The notes beneath the pieces were generated by a model. It was given only the letters and a program-made list of their open reading frames with translations. It had not been told where the DNA came from and ran no database searches. This document shows, piece by piece, positions 42,576 to 51,683 of a DNA stretch of 64,000 bases (position 1 is the first letter of the stretch; each line of letters starts with the position of its first letter). A program made the translations under genes and the position numbers. The stretch is from Magnetococcales bacterium (GTDB lineage: Bacteria > Pseudomonadota > Magnetococcia > Magnetococcales > Magnetaquicoccaceae): contig JADGBT010000001.1 of the NCBI GenBank assembly GCA_015231375.1, positions 124,001 through 188,000 of the forward strand, given 5' to 3'.

Positions 42576-43393
42576 AATTCCTTTTTCCCATCAAGCGATT
42601 CCAAGAAATCCCCGTCCATGCGGGGGTCCCCGTTGTGTTCCATGGCCTCCAGATCCTTGGCCAACTCCTCGATCACCCGGCGTTCCTGACGGCTCCAGGA
42701 GATGCGTTGCAAAAGCTCCGGGCGTCGGATCAGGGTGCGCAGCATCGATTGGCGTCGCCGCCATGCTGCCACGGCCCCGTGATTGCCCGAAAGCAGCGTG
42801 GCCGGAACCGGTTGTGCCGCGCTGCCACGCAGCGGTTGCCAGACAGCGGGGCGCGTGTAGTGGGGATGATCGAACAACCCCTCGCCAAAGGATTCCGCTG
42901 TCGCGCTTTCGTCGTCTCCCAGTACGCCGGGGAGCAGTCGGGCCACGGCATCCACCATGACCATGGCGGGCAGTTCTCCGCCGGTGAGCACGAAGTCTCC
43001 CAAGGAGAGTTCCTCGTTGGCACCGTGTTGCACCCAGCGTTCATCCACCCCTTCGTAATGACCGCACACGAAAATCAGGTGGGGCAGGGTGGCCAAGCGG
43101 CGGGCATCTTCCTGGGAGAAGGTTCTGCCCTGGGGTGAAAGCCAGATCACCCATCCCGGCCGTTCGTTTTGGACCTGTTCTACGGCCCGGTCCAGCACAT
43201 CGGGTTTCAAGACCATGCCCGGACCGCCGCCAAACGGGGCGTCATCCACCCGTTGATGCTTGTCCAACGCGAAATCCCGGATCTGCACCAGTCGCGTTTC
43301 GATCACTCCCCGTTTGATGGCCCGACCCAGGATGGAACACTCCAGGATGGGGGAAAACATTTCGGGGAACAGGGTCAGAATCGAAAAGCGCAT
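42572..43393 (-). CDS. trmD: tRNA (guanine-37-N1)-methyltransferase
   Basis: SPOUT-class enzyme that methylates G37 of tRNAs reading CNN codons. [18 protein letters not shown] at the start, [32 protein letters not shown] (the trefoil-knot SAM site), and [20 protein letters not shown] are diagnostic. 273 residues. Member of rpsP-rimM-trmD-rplS, ending with a four-base overlap to rplS. Confidence 0.97.
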   Translation of the reverse strand: MRFSILTLFPEMFSPILECSILGRAIKRGVIETRLVQIRDFALDKHQRVDDAPFGGGPGMVLKPDVLDRAVEQVQNERPGWVIWLSPQGRTFSQEDARRLATLPHLIFVCGHYEGVDERWVQHGANEELSLGDFVLTGGELPAMVMVDAVARLLPGVLGDDESATAESFGEGLFDHPHYTRPAVWQPLRGSAAQPVPATLLSGNHGAVAAWRRRQSMLRTLIRRPELLQRISWSRQERRVIEELAKDLEAMEHNGDPRMDGDFLESLDGKKEL

Positions 43394-43437
43394 TCGGGTG
43401 TGGATTCCTCGTGAGGCCGGTCAGGTGGCGCTTTTGG

Positions 43438-44040
43438 TTACAGACCGGGCATCAATCGGACCAGGATCGTTTGGTTCCGCTCGTTCACCTCCAGGATGGT
43501 ATCCCGGATGAAAGGCAGCAGACGATCCTCGCCACTGGGTTCCCGAACCACCAGCACATCGTTGGATCCCGTGGCCATCAGGCTGTCCACCACCCCCATT
43601 TCCCAGGTTGACTCCGACAGGGGGGCATCCGCAGAAGGCTCCTCATCGGCGAGAACCATCACCCGCATGCCGATCAGGCGGAACCAGTAGTGACGGTTGG
43701 ACCCCAGGTCCGGCAGACAGGTTTCGGGCAGCCATAATTTCAGGCCGGCCATTCCCTGGATCTGTTCCCGGTTTTCGATGCCCTGGAGTCGCACCAGCAG
43801 TTCTTCGCCGTGACGACGACCAGACAGCAGGGTCACCTCGTGTTCCGGAGGGCTTTTGGACCCCAGCCACCACACGGGTTGCTCGGTGAGCCAGAGGCTG
43901 TCCACGCCCTCTTCCGGGCCAGGGTCCGGAAGGATGCGGGCAATGGGATGGGTCAAAGGGAGAACCCGGACCTCGCCGCGCACACCGAACGCCCCTTTGA
44001 GGCGTCCGAGGGCCACCCAGTGGGTGGCCTCGCCGGGCAT
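43438..44040 (-). CDS. rimM: 16S rRNA processing protein RimM
   Basis: Ribosome maturation factor that binds S19 in the 30S head. The N-terminal block VALGRLKGAFGVRGEVRVLP is typical, as is the C-terminal PRC-barrel with WEMGVVDSLMATGSNDVLVV and LLPFIRDTILEVN. 200 residues. It begins one base after the rpsP stop and precedes trmD. Confidence 0.95.
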   Translation of the reverse strand: MPGEATHWVALGRLKGAFGVRGEVRVLPLTHPIARILPDPGPEEGVDSLWLTEQPVWWLGSKSPPEHEVTLLSGRRHGEELLVRLQGIENREQIQGMAGLKLWLPETCLPDLGSNRHYWFRLIGMRVMVLADEEPSADAPLSESTWEMGVVDSLMATGSNDVLVVREPSGEDRLLPFIRDTILEVNERNQTILVRLMPGL

Positions 44041-44041
44041 G

Positions 44042-44290
44042 TCAGGCCGTGGCTTCCTGGACCTGTTTGATCAGACGACCCACCGTGTCGGAGGGAAGCG
44101 CGCCAACGCCGATCCAGTGGTTGATCCGTTCCATGTTCAGAGAAACCCGGTCGGTCTCCTTGAGCGGATTGAAAACCCCCAGTTTTTCCAGGAAACGTCC
44201 ATCCCGTGGCATCCGGGAGTCGGCCGCGACTACGGCGTAGAAGGGCCGTTTCTTGGATCCTCTGCGTTGCATGCGAATACGTACCGCCAT
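44042..44290 (-). CDS. rpsP: 30S ribosomal protein S16
   Basis: 82-residue ribosomal protein, first gene of the operon. [20 protein letters not shown] and [19 protein letters not shown] are the S16 signature. The AAAGAGGCAC stretch just upstream serves as ribosome-binding site. The 190-base gap upstream, ending at the rlmN stop, contains an AT-rich stretch near 44,365 that could hold the operon promoter. Confidence 0.97.
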   Translation of the reverse strand: MAVRIRMQRRGSKKRPFYAVVAADSRMPRDGRFLEKLGVFNPLKETDRVSLNMERINHWIGVGALPSDTVGRLIKQVQEATA

Positions 44291-44482
44291 GGATTGTGCC
44301 TCTTTTGGTCTTTATTGAAAGTGAGTCAATGTCACCGTTGCCAATGGTTGGGCATCCGGAACGAAAAACAACATATTCTATTCATTTCTCCCGGATAGTC
44401 AAGCGATGGCTGCGTCATGTCGCAAGAAATCCTGGATCGGACTGGTTTCCGGTCTGGGAGGTCGTGTTTTGGAGGGGGCACT

Positions 44483-45571
44483 TTACCCGGAACTCTCCTC
44501 GTGTGCAAGCGGTTCGTGGAGAGGAGGTGTCAGATCCGCGTCTCCGGCCAACTGACCGCAGGCCGCGCCTACGTCGCCGCCCCGGCTGTCGCGGATGATG
44601 GTGACCAGTCCGGCGTTGGCCACGATCTCTTGAAAGCGCAGCATGGTCTCTCTGGAAGACGGGGAGTAGGGGGCGCCGGGCCAGGGGTTGAAGGCCAGCA
44701 GATTGACTTTGGAGGGGATCCCCTTCAGCCAGTGGACCAGTTCCAGCGCGTCTTGTTCCGAGTCGTTGATCCCGTCGAGCAGCACGTATTCCCAGGTGAT
44801 GCGACCCCGACCGCGCAGCGGCCAGGCCAGGGCGGCCCGTTTCAGGGCTGCCAGATTGAACTTGCGGTTGATGGGCACCAGTTGATCCCGCACCGTGTCC
44901 CGCACGCTGTGAAGGGAGATGGCCAGATTGACGTTGAGGTTTTTTCCCGCCTCTTCCATGCGGTTGACCACCCCGGAGGTGGACAGGGTGAGCTTGCGGC
45001 AGCCGATGGCCAGGCCATTGCCATCCATGATGATGCGTACCGCCTGGGTGACCGCCTCCAGGTTGTACAGGGGTTCTCCCATGCCCATGAGCACCACGTT
45101 GGTCACCCGGATGCCACGGTTGGCCAGCGTGGCGCGCACGAAGGTCACCTGTTCGACGATTTCGGCGGCGGTCAGGTTGCGTCTCAAGGGCAGGGTGCCG
45201 GTGCGGCAGAAAGGGCAGGCCAGACTGCATCCGGCCTGGGAGGAGACGCACACCGTGCCCCGACTGGTCTCCGGGATGAAGACCGTTTCCATGGTGATCC
45301 GGTCTTCGCAGGCCAGAAGCCATTTTTCCGTGCCGTCCGCCGAGACCCGATGGGAAACCACCTCGGGTCTCAGCGGCGCGATTTCGGAGGCCAGTCTGGC
45401 CCGGAACGGCTTGGACAGGTCGCTCATCTCCTCGACCGAGGAGGCGAGCTTGACGAACACCCACGACCAGACCTGTTGCGCCCGATAGGGTTTTTCGCCC
45501 CATTGGACCATCAGGTCGGTCAACTCCGTGCGGGTGAGGCCGGTCAGGCGCAGTGGCATAGCGGTGGACAA
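44483..45571 (-). CDS. rlmN: 23S rRNA/tRNA adenine-C2 methyltransferase RlmN
   Basis: Radical-SAM enzyme that methylates A2503 of 23S rRNA and A37 of some tRNAs. The 4Fe-4S motif CSLACPFC has C115, C119 and C122. VVLMGMGEPLYNLEAV, TLSTSGVVNRM and VNLAISLHSV are family blocks, and the catalytic C-terminal cysteine is in DVGAACGQLAGD. 362 residues; a start five codons later is possible. It lies 9 bases behind ndk, a common pairing in proteobacteria. Confidence 0.96.
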   Translation of the reverse strand: MSTAMPLRLTGLTRTELTDLMVQWGEKPYRAQQVWSWVFVKLASSVEEMSDLSKPFRARLASEIAPLRPEVVSHRVSADGTEKWLLACEDRITMETVFIPETSRGTVCVSSQAGCSLACPFCRTGTLPLRRNLTAAEIVEQVTFVRATLANRGIRVTNVVLMGMGEPLYNLEAVTQAVRIIMDGNGLAIGCRKLTLSTSGVVNRMEEAGKNLNVNLAISLHSVRDTVRDQLVPINRKFNLAALKRAALAWPLRGRGRITWEYVLLDGINDSEQDALELVHWLKGIPSKVNLLAFNPWPGAPYSPSSRETMLRFQEIVANAGLVTIIRDSRGGDVGAACGQLAGDADLTPPLHEPLAHEESSG

Positions 45572-45580
45572 GGTTCGGGA

Positions 45581-46006
45581 TCAGCGCGGGCAGATTTCCA
45601 TTTGATTGAAGAAAAAGGCGATTTCCTGGGCAGCGGTCTCCGGGGCGTCGGAACCGTGCACCGCGTTGGCCTCGATGCTGTCGGCGAAGTCGGCGCGGAT
45701 GGTGCCCGGCGCGGCTTTGGCCGGATTGGTGGCGCCCATGACTTCGCGATTCTTGGCGATGGCCTCTTCCCCTTCGAGGATCTGGGCCATGATCGGTCCG
45801 GAACTCATGTAGGCCACCAGATCGTCATAAAAGGGTTTGCCCTTGTGGACGCCGTAGAACACTCCCGCTTCCGCCGGGGTCAGATGGAGCATCTTGGACG
45901 CCACGATCCGCAGTCCGGCCGCCTCGAAACGGGAATAAATGGCACCGATGACATTTTTGGCCACGGCATCGGGTTTGATCATCGAAAGGGTGCGTTGAAC
46001 GGCCAC
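45581..46006 (-). CDS. ndk: Nucleoside diphosphate kinase
   Basis: Balances NTP and dNTP pools by phosphate transfer through an active-site histidine. The histidine is H117 in ANAVHGSD, and [18 protein letters not shown] starts the fold. 141 residues, normal length. GTG at 46006 was chosen because the family start is MAVQRTLS-like and AGGAGAG lies nine bases upstream; the longer open frame adds an unrelated tail. rlmN follows after nine bases. Confidence 0.96.
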   Translation of the reverse strand: MAVQRTLSMIKPDAVAKNVIGAIYSRFEAAGLRIVASKMLHLTPAEAGVFYGVHKGKPFYDDLVAYMSSGPIMAQILEGEEAIAKNREVMGATNPAKAAPGTIRADFADSIEANAVHGSDAPETAAQEIAFFFNQMEICPR

Positions 46007-46179
46007 GGCGGTACTCTCCTTGAGTTTTGGGTTTGCAAAGTGTTTGGATTGGGCATGGGCACACGCGATCGTCAGGGGCTGGCTGCCGGATCGTGTATAG
46101 CTTGATTTTTGGCTTCGCGCCACGATATATTGATCCAGATGATCTTCGATTCGACCCATTGTCCACAAGGGGGGTATTG

Positions 46180-47058
46180 ATGTCCATGATTCGTTTTTTT
46201 CCGGCGATCGTGCTGACGGCATGGTTGTGCCTCTCTCCGGCGGTTTCCTGGGCTGCCTTGTGGTACACCGCTCCTTTTGCCGCCGACATTTTGATGATCA
46301 ATCCGGTGGACGACAAGGATCGGGCGGCGGGCAGGCTGTTCGTGGGGGTGGATCGTTTTCGGGCCGAGGGGGTTTATCAGGGTTCCCAGAAGGTTTTGAT
46401 CGTCAATCTGGCCGAGCGCAAGGCTTTCACGTTGATTCCCGACAAGAAGGAGTATTACGAGGGGCTGAGCGAGGCGTTGATGCCTCCCAGGCCCGATGTG
46501 GAACGGATGCCGGATGATCCCAAGGGGCCTTGCAAGACCGATCCGCAATTGGCGTGCGCGCGTGATGGCAACGAGACCATTCACGGCATTCAGACCGAAA
46601 AGTGGTCCATCACGGCTTCCGGCAAGGATGGCGCCAGTCATGTGGTTTCCATTTGGGTGGATGCCGGTCGGCGTATCGTGATCCGTCAGCAACCCCAGAA
46701 CGGTCCGCTCATGGAGCGTCGGTTGCTTGGCGTTGAAAAGATCGATGGGCGGGATGTGGAAAAATGGGAGTTCGTGCATCGTTTTAAAGATCAGCGCAAT
46801 CGTTATCTGCAATGGGTGGATGCGGCCTTGCGTTTGCCGTTGCGCATGGGGGAGGGACGGCAGGCCAACATGGAGATTTCCGCTCTTCGCGAAGGGGGGC
46901 AGGATGCGCTTTTGTTTCAGGTTCCTGCGGATTACAAGAAGGTCAATCCTCCGCCTTTGCCCACCGCTTTTGGACCGGAAGGTCCGGTCCATCCGCCCGC
47001 GTCCCCGGCTTCTCCCGCGTCTTCTGCGGATCCGAAGAAAGGGGTGCGTTATCAGTGA
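46180..47058 (+). CDS. Secreted protein of unknown function (LolA-like fold possible)
   Basis: 292 residues with a clear signal peptide ([20 protein letters not shown]). The mature part has alternating beta-type segments ([40 protein letters not shown]) and a lysine/proline-rich tail. The layout of short strands with an RLPLRM-type late turn recalls LolA/LolB or DUF4412-type periplasmic proteins, but no diagnostic motif is seen. ATG at 46180 follows AAGGGGGG. It is read divergently from ndk and precedes the PilZ gene by 184 bases. Confidence 0.68.
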   Translation: MSMIRFFPAIVLTAWLCLSPAVSWAALWYTAPFAADILMINPVDDKDRAAGRLFVGVDRFRAEGVYQGSQKVLIVNLAERKAFTLIPDKKEYYEGLSEALMPPRPDVERMPDDPKGPCKTDPQLACARDGNETIHGIQTEKWSITASGKDGASHVVSIWVDAGRRIVIRQQPQNGPLMERRLLGVEKIDGRDVEKWEFVHRFKDQRNRYLQWVDAALRLPLRMGEGRQANMEISALREGGQDALLFQVPADYKKVNPPPLPTAFGPEGPVHPPASPASPASSADPKKGVRYQ

Positions 47059-47242
47059 GGGGAGTGGTCGTGGATGGAGGTGGGCCGAGTGGGGGAGCCT
47101 GATCGGAGTGGTGACGCCATGGGGGTATCGGTGGTTATGGGGGGCAGTCGCTGGATCGGGTTGGGATCGTTTGGGGCTACGGGACTGTTTTTTACGCTCC
47201 TCCATCTATCGTGAGGCGGTTTGGCAAGGAGTGTGACCGGTT

Positions 47243-48097
47243 ATGGAAAAGGCATTACAGCATCATGCGAGTGTTTTGGAAATTCTCCATCGTGCGGTGG
47301 GCGAGAGTGTTTTGTTGGAAGTGCGGATCGATGGCGAGGAGAAGTTGTATGGCGCCCGTCTGCTGGCGCTTTCCGAAGATGTGGAGAATCTGAAGAAACA
47401 GGCTGAAGATCTTTTATTGTCAAGATATGCCGCGCAGGTACACGCTGGAGCCGGGGATGCGGCTTCCGGTCCGGAGACGGATGAGCGCTGGATCCTGATC
47501 ACGCCTTTGGAGCCACCGGATGGCAACATGCGCATTCGCAAGGCCGCGAAGGTGGTGATCGGGTTTTGTTTGGGTCTGGAGTTGTTTCGCACGGTGGTGA
47601 GTTTTCGCAAGGTGCAGCGGGTAGAGACCGGGCAGGCGATCGAGTTGTCCTGGCCTCCGGCTTTTCAGCGTTCTCCGAAGCGTCAGCAGCATCGGGTGGA
47701 TATCCCGGCGGATATGGATCTGGAGGTCCAGGTGCAGAAACGGGGTGCGGAGCCGTTCACGGCGCGTATCGTGGATCTTTCTCCGGGGGGGTTGTCTTTT
47801 ACTTGCGATGCGTTGTCCGTGCCGTTGGAAAGCGGGGACAAGGTGGGTTTGTCCATTCGGGGTGAGATTTTGATGGGTACGCCGATCATTACGTTCGGCA
47901 CCATTACCTCCATGACCCGGGCGAGGGATTGCAAGGACGTGCAGGTTTCCAGACAGCTTTACGGCGTGCAGTTCCGGATGTTGTCTGTGGCGGATGCCAT
48001 GTCGGTGGATCGATTGGTTGAGGCGGTGGAGACCATCACCAAGGGGGGCAGTCCGAGTGGTGCGGGGCGTCCGGCGCGCAAGCGGCTTGGCGTTTGA
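47243..48097 (+). CDS. PilZ-domain c-di-GMP-binding protein
   Basis: 284 residues. The N-terminal 150 residues form an unrecognised, YcgR-N-like domain (GESVLLEVRIDGEEKLYGAR). The C-terminal part is PilZ with the arginine motif RSPKRQQHRVDIP and the ARIVDLSPGGLSFT block (DxSxxG). Both c-di-GMP-contact motifs are complete. It could act as a flagellar brake or as a surface-growth effector. AAGGAG lies ten bases before the ATG. Confidence 0.88.
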   Translation: MEKALQHHASVLEILHRAVGESVLLEVRIDGEEKLYGARLLALSEDVENLKKQAEDLLLSRYAAQVHAGAGDAASGPETDERWILITPLEPPDGNMRIRKAAKVVIGFCLGLELFRTVVSFRKVQRVETGQAIELSWPPAFQRSPKRQQHRVDIPADMDLEVQVQKRGAEPFTARIVDLSPGGLSFTCDALSVPLESGDKVGLSIRGEILMGTPIITFGTITSMTRARDCKDVQVSRQLYGVQFRMLSVADAMSVDRLVEAVETITKGGSPSGAGRPARKRLGV

Positions 48098-48220
48098 TTC
48101 CGGTTTCGTCGAGATTCAAACCAACCCAACTCAACTCAATCCAATCCCATTAAAAAAAAAGAGCGGGTCTGGGAGATTCTTCTCCCAGGGTTTTGCCTTT
48201 CAAGCGCGCTTTTCAAACAA

Positions 48221-48249
48221 GCTTTTTTCGCGTTGTTGGCGAAAAAAGC
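48221..48249. repeat. 11-bp perfect hairpin with A/T-rich arms
   Basis: Arms 48221-48231 and 48239-48249 pair perfectly around a 7-base spacer and consist of a GC end and six A/T. It may act as a bidirectional terminator. Confidence 0.6.
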
Positions 48250-48265
48250 GCAGCGCGCAGCCTTG

Positions 48266-48304
48266 GCGGGATCCGTTTTTCGTTTTTTGAAAAACGGATC
48301 CCGC
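48266..48304. terminator. 16-bp perfect hairpin, probable bidirectional terminator
   Basis: Arms 48266-48281 and 48289-48304 match perfectly; the loop is mostly T. T and A runs are built into the stem, so either strand could terminate here. Confidence 0.6.
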
Positions 48305-48352
48305 GCATTGCCAGAGTTCGCGCCAAAGAAATCAGGATTGCAGGACGATGAA

Positions 48353-48421
48353 TTGGGGCTTCGCCCCAAACCCCACCAAGGGCTTCGCCCCTGGACCCCA
48401 CCAGGGGGATAATCCCCCTGG
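48353..48421. repeat. Three successive G/C palindromes (REP-like element)
   Basis: Hairpins at 48353-48369 (GGGGC, TTC, GCCCC), 48376-48394 and 48401-48421 (CCAGGGGGA, TAA, TCCCCCTGG) are separated by ACCCCA-type spacers. This repeated layout is typical of dispersed intergenic palindromic elements. Confidence 0.65.
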
Positions 48422-48430
48422 ACCCGTGAT

Positions 48431-48474
48431 GGTGATGATCTTGCGGTGATGATCTTTCCGGTGATGATCTTTCC
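48431..48474. repeat. Three tandem copies of a 14-15-bp unit
   Basis: GGTGATGATCTT followed by GC or TCC repeats three times (48431-48444, 48445-48459, 48460-48474), immediately before the ftsK stop codon. Confidence 0.8.
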
Positions 48475-48476
48475 GG

Positions 48477-51400
48477 TCAGCGCCCTTGGGAATTGGGGGC
48501 CAGAACTTCGCGTTTTCCGGCGTGGTTGGGTTCGGAGATCAAACCGTCCAGGGCCATGCGTTCCACGATGCGCGCCGCGCGGTTGTAACCGATCTTGAAA
48601 TGACGCTGCACCATGCTGGTACTCACCTTTCCCGCCCGAATCACCACCGCAGCCGCCTGATCGTACAACGGATCGTATTCGTCGGACATGGGATCCCCCA
48701 GCCCGTCATCCCCGTCATCCCCCAGACTGCTTTCCAGGATCGAATGATCGTATTCCGGTCTTCCGGTGGACTTGAGAAATTTCACCAGCTTGTGAACTTC
48801 GCTGTCCGACACGAACGGAGCATGGATCCGTTGCAGATGGGTGGTGCCGGGAGGCTGGAACAGGCCGTCTCCCATGCCCAACAGCCGATCCGCCCCCATG
48901 GAGTCCAGAATGGTGCGTGAATCGATCTTCGAGGAGACCTGAAACGCCAATCGGGTGGGGAAATTGGCTTTGATCAGGCCGGTGATCACATCCACCGATG
49001 GCCGTTGGGTGGCGATGATCAGATGCAGTCCGGCGGCGCGCGCCATCTGGGCCAGACGGGCGATGGCCGGTTCCACTTCCTTGCCTACCTGAATCATCAG
49101 ATCGGCGAGTTCGTCGATGATGATGATGATCAGAGGTTTTTTCTCCAGGGGGATGGGCTCCTCCTGCTCCACCGGCCGTCCGGTTTCGGGATCGAAACCC
49201 ACCTTGACCCGGCGGGTGGGTTCTTCCCCGGCGATGATGCACTCTTGAATGCGCTGGTTGTAACCGGAAAGATTGCGCACGCCCAACTCGGACATCAAGC
49301 GATAACGCTCTTCCATCTCGGCCACCGCCCACTTGAGCAGAGTGGCCGCCTTGTTGACATCGGTGACCACCGGGGCCAACAGATGGGGAATGCCTTCATA
49401 GATAGAGAGTTCCAACATTTTGGGGTCCACCATCAAAAAGCGGACCTCCTCGGGACGGGCCGAGAACAACACCGAACAGATCATGGCGTTGACCGCCACC
49501 GATTTTCCCGATCCGGTGGTGCCGGCGACCAGCAGATGAGGCATCTTGGCCAGATTGCCCACGACCGGGCGACCGTTGATGTCCGATCCCAAGGCCATGG
49601 CCAAAGGACTCTTCACCTGACGGAAGATGTCGGAGTCGAGAATTTCTCGCAGGTAGACAGTGCGCCGGTATTGATTGGGGATCTCGATGCCGATGACGTT
49701 TTTGCCGGGAATGTTGCCCACCACCCGCACCGAAACCGCCGAAATGGAACGCGCCAGATCATCCGCCAGTCCGATCACCTTGGCGGCGCGCAGACCCGGC
49801 GCCGGATCGAGTTCGTAGGTGGTGATCACCGGTCCGGGATGGGCGTCGATGATCTGTCCTTTGACCTTGAAATCCTCCAGCTTTTGTTCCAGAAGACGGG
49901 CCGTGGCCTGCAACTCGTCCCGATCCGGTCCGAGATAGCCGGTATCTTCCGGAAGGCCCAGGATCGACAATGGCGGCAACGGGGCGATTTCATCCTCCAG
50001 CGGCAGGACGTAGGACTCTTCTTCCGGGTCCGCCTCCTCTTCGTCCAGGTCCAGGGTTTCGTCGAAGGCCAGATCGGGATCTTCTTCCTCTTCCATCGAC
50101 GGGCCAAGCGGATCCGGGGCCGCGTGGCCCGGTTGTTGAGTCCAGGCGGGCGCGCCGGTTTCCGGCTGTGCTTCGGGGGGGAGGGATGAGGGTTCCGGGC
50201 GGATGGCGCGGGTCAGTCCAAAGACCACCCCGGCGCGGGGACGGTTCACGACGGATTCCGACAGCGCCGGGGCCGGAGCGGGAATTTCGTCGGGATCAAG
50301 CTCCACCGGCATGAACGCCGTGTCCGTGAGGCGGGCAGACGGCGGCGGGGAGGGGGACGCTTCCCGGTTGGCCGCGAATGGGGTCTGGAAACGGGGTGGA
50401 GTTGCCAGTGGTTGCGGGTCGGAGGTCGGAGAAGAGAGTTGAATCGGTTGCATGGCTTGGCCGGTTGCGGAATCGGACTCCGGAGCGGCGGGCGTGGCGG
50501 TCGGCAGGGGGAAAGCGTTGGCTGGCGCACGGGAGGGTTCCGGGGCCGGTTTTGATGCCGGTTCCGAAGCCGGTTCATGCTTTTTTTGAAACATCACACC
50601 CGACTGCCGGAAGGGCGGAGAGGGCTGTTCCGGGCTGGTGAGGGTGTCGGCGGGTTGCGGGTCGGAGGGGGGGACGAATCCGCAATCCGTGGAGGGGGAA
50701 TCAGGGGAAACGGCGGTGTCGGGCGGGCGTCGGGTTTCGGAGGCGGCGGGAAAGGCGTCCGACTCCGCATGCGGCGCCGGACGCGGAGTCAAGGGAGCCG
50801 GGATGTCGATCAGCGGTTCCTGACGGTCGGCGTGGTCATCGGCGTGGGCGTGATCCGGCGTGGCGCGGTCAGGACGTTTTGGAAGGCGGAGTGGGCCGAG
50901 GGTCTCTCGCAGTCGGGGCAGATAACGCAGCAGCAGGGCCGGGACCAGCGCCATCAGGGCGGCGGCGGCGATGAGAACCTTACCGCCGATTTCGACCGCG
51001 CGCGCGAGGTGATTGGCTCCGGATTGCAGAATCGCCTCTTTGGATTGCTGCAAAGGGGGCGGTTTGGGCAGACAGAACTCTCCGGCATCGTTGTGGAACG
51101 AATCGGCCACGGCGGAAAGGGAGACCCGCAGCAAGACCATCAGGGAGAGGAGCGCCAGCGGAGCCAGCAGCAGGATGCCACCCCACAAACCAAAGGCCTG
51201 GCGCATGGCGTCCGACAGCAAGGTGCCCAGCACGCCACCGGGTCCGGTGGGGGGAAAGGTGTCGGGTCCGGGGGAGGAGGTGGTCAGCAGGGAGATCAGG
51301 GTGGTGGTGACCAGCGCCAGCACCGGAGAGGCGATGAGTCGGTCCAGATAGAACTCTTCTTCGGGTTTGGCCCGCAAGAGCCGATAACCGGGCACCAGCA

Positions 51401-51680
51401 GAAAGATCACCGGCCACAAGGCGCCATAGCCGAGCGCCTGATACAAGGCGTCGGAGAGCATGGCGCCGGTGCGGCCCGCCAGGTTGTGGACCGCCGCATT
51501 GTCGCTGGCATAGTTGAAAGAGGGGTCTTCGGGATTGTGGGACAGCAGCGTCAGCAGCACGAAGGCGCCGAGAAACAGCAGCACCACGCCCAAAGCCTCG
51601 CGCACGATCACCAGACCGTATTGGGGACGCGGTTCGGGTTCCTTGTGCGTGGAGGGGTTGCGCCGTTTGGGGGGAGTCAT
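48477..51680 (-). CDS. ftsK: DNA translocase FtsK
   Basis: Septum-located DNA pump that clears the chromosome terminus and activates XerCD at dif. 1,067 residues: four membrane helices in the first 190 residues, a proline/serine/glutamate-rich linker of about 350 residues, and the motor with Walker A GTTGSGKS (720-727), LIIIIIDELADLM as Walker B and ATQRPSVDVITGLIK. The C-terminal gamma winged helix reads VSTSMVQRHFKIGYNRAAR, the KOPS reader. All domains are intact. It follows the RNase J gene by three bases in the opposite reading order, so both may be in one transcript. Confidence 0.96.
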   Translation of the reverse strand: MTPPKRRNPSTHKEPEPRPQYGLVIVREALGVVLLFLGAFVLLTLLSHNPEDPSFNYASDNAAVHNLAGRTGAMLSDALYQALGYGALWPVIFLLVPGYRLLRAKPEEEFYLDRLIASPVLALVTTTLISLLTTSSPGPDTFPPTGPGGVLGTLLSDAMRQAFGLWGGILLLAPLALLSLMVLLRVSLSAVADSFHNDAGEFCLPKPPPLQQSKEAILQSGANHLARAVEIGGKVLIAAAALMALVPALLLRYLPRLRETLGPLRLPKRPDRATPDHAHADDHADRQEPLIDIPAPLTPRPAPHAESDAFPAASETRRPPDTAVSPDSPSTDCGFVPPSDPQPADTLTSPEQPSPPFRQSGVMFQKKHEPASEPASKPAPEPSRAPANAFPLPTATPAAPESDSATGQAMQPIQLSSPTSDPQPLATPPRFQTPFAANREASPSPPPSARLTDTAFMPVELDPDEIPAPAPALSESVVNRPRAGVVFGLTRAIRPEPSSLPPEAQPETGAPAWTQQPGHAAPDPLGPSMEEEEDPDLAFDETLDLDEEEADPEEESYVLPLEDEIAPLPPLSILGLPEDTGYLGPDRDELQATARLLEQKLEDFKVKGQIIDAHPGPVITTYELDPAPGLRAAKVIGLADDLARSISAVSVRVVGNIPGKNVIGIEIPNQYRRTVYLREILDSDIFRQVKSPLAMALGSDINGRPVVGNLAKMPHLLVAGTTGSGKSVAVNAMICSVLFSARPEEVRFLMVDPKMLELSIYEGIPHLLAPVVTDVNKAATLLKWAVAEMEERYRLMSELGVRNLSGYNQRIQECIIAGEEPTRRVKVGFDPETGRPVEQEEPIPLEKKPLIIIIIDELADLMIQVGKEVEPAIARLAQMARAAGLHLIIATQRPSVDVITGLIKANFPTRLAFQVSSKIDSRTILDSMGADRLLGMGDGLFQPPGTTHLQRIHAPFVSDSEVHKLVKFLKSTGRPEYDHSILESSLGDDGDDGLGDPMSDEYDPLYDQAAAVVIRAGKVSTSMVQRHFKIGYNRAARIVERMALDGLISEPNHAGKREVLAPNSQGR

Positions 51681-51683
51681 GGA

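Larger units (their letters stand above)
48098..48476. other. Convergent intergenic region rich in palindromes
   Basis: This 379-base gap between the PilZ gene and the end of ftsK codes for no protein that I can see. It holds a run of A, several hairpins and a short tandem repeat, listed separately. It probably terminates transcription from both sides. Confidence 0.6.
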
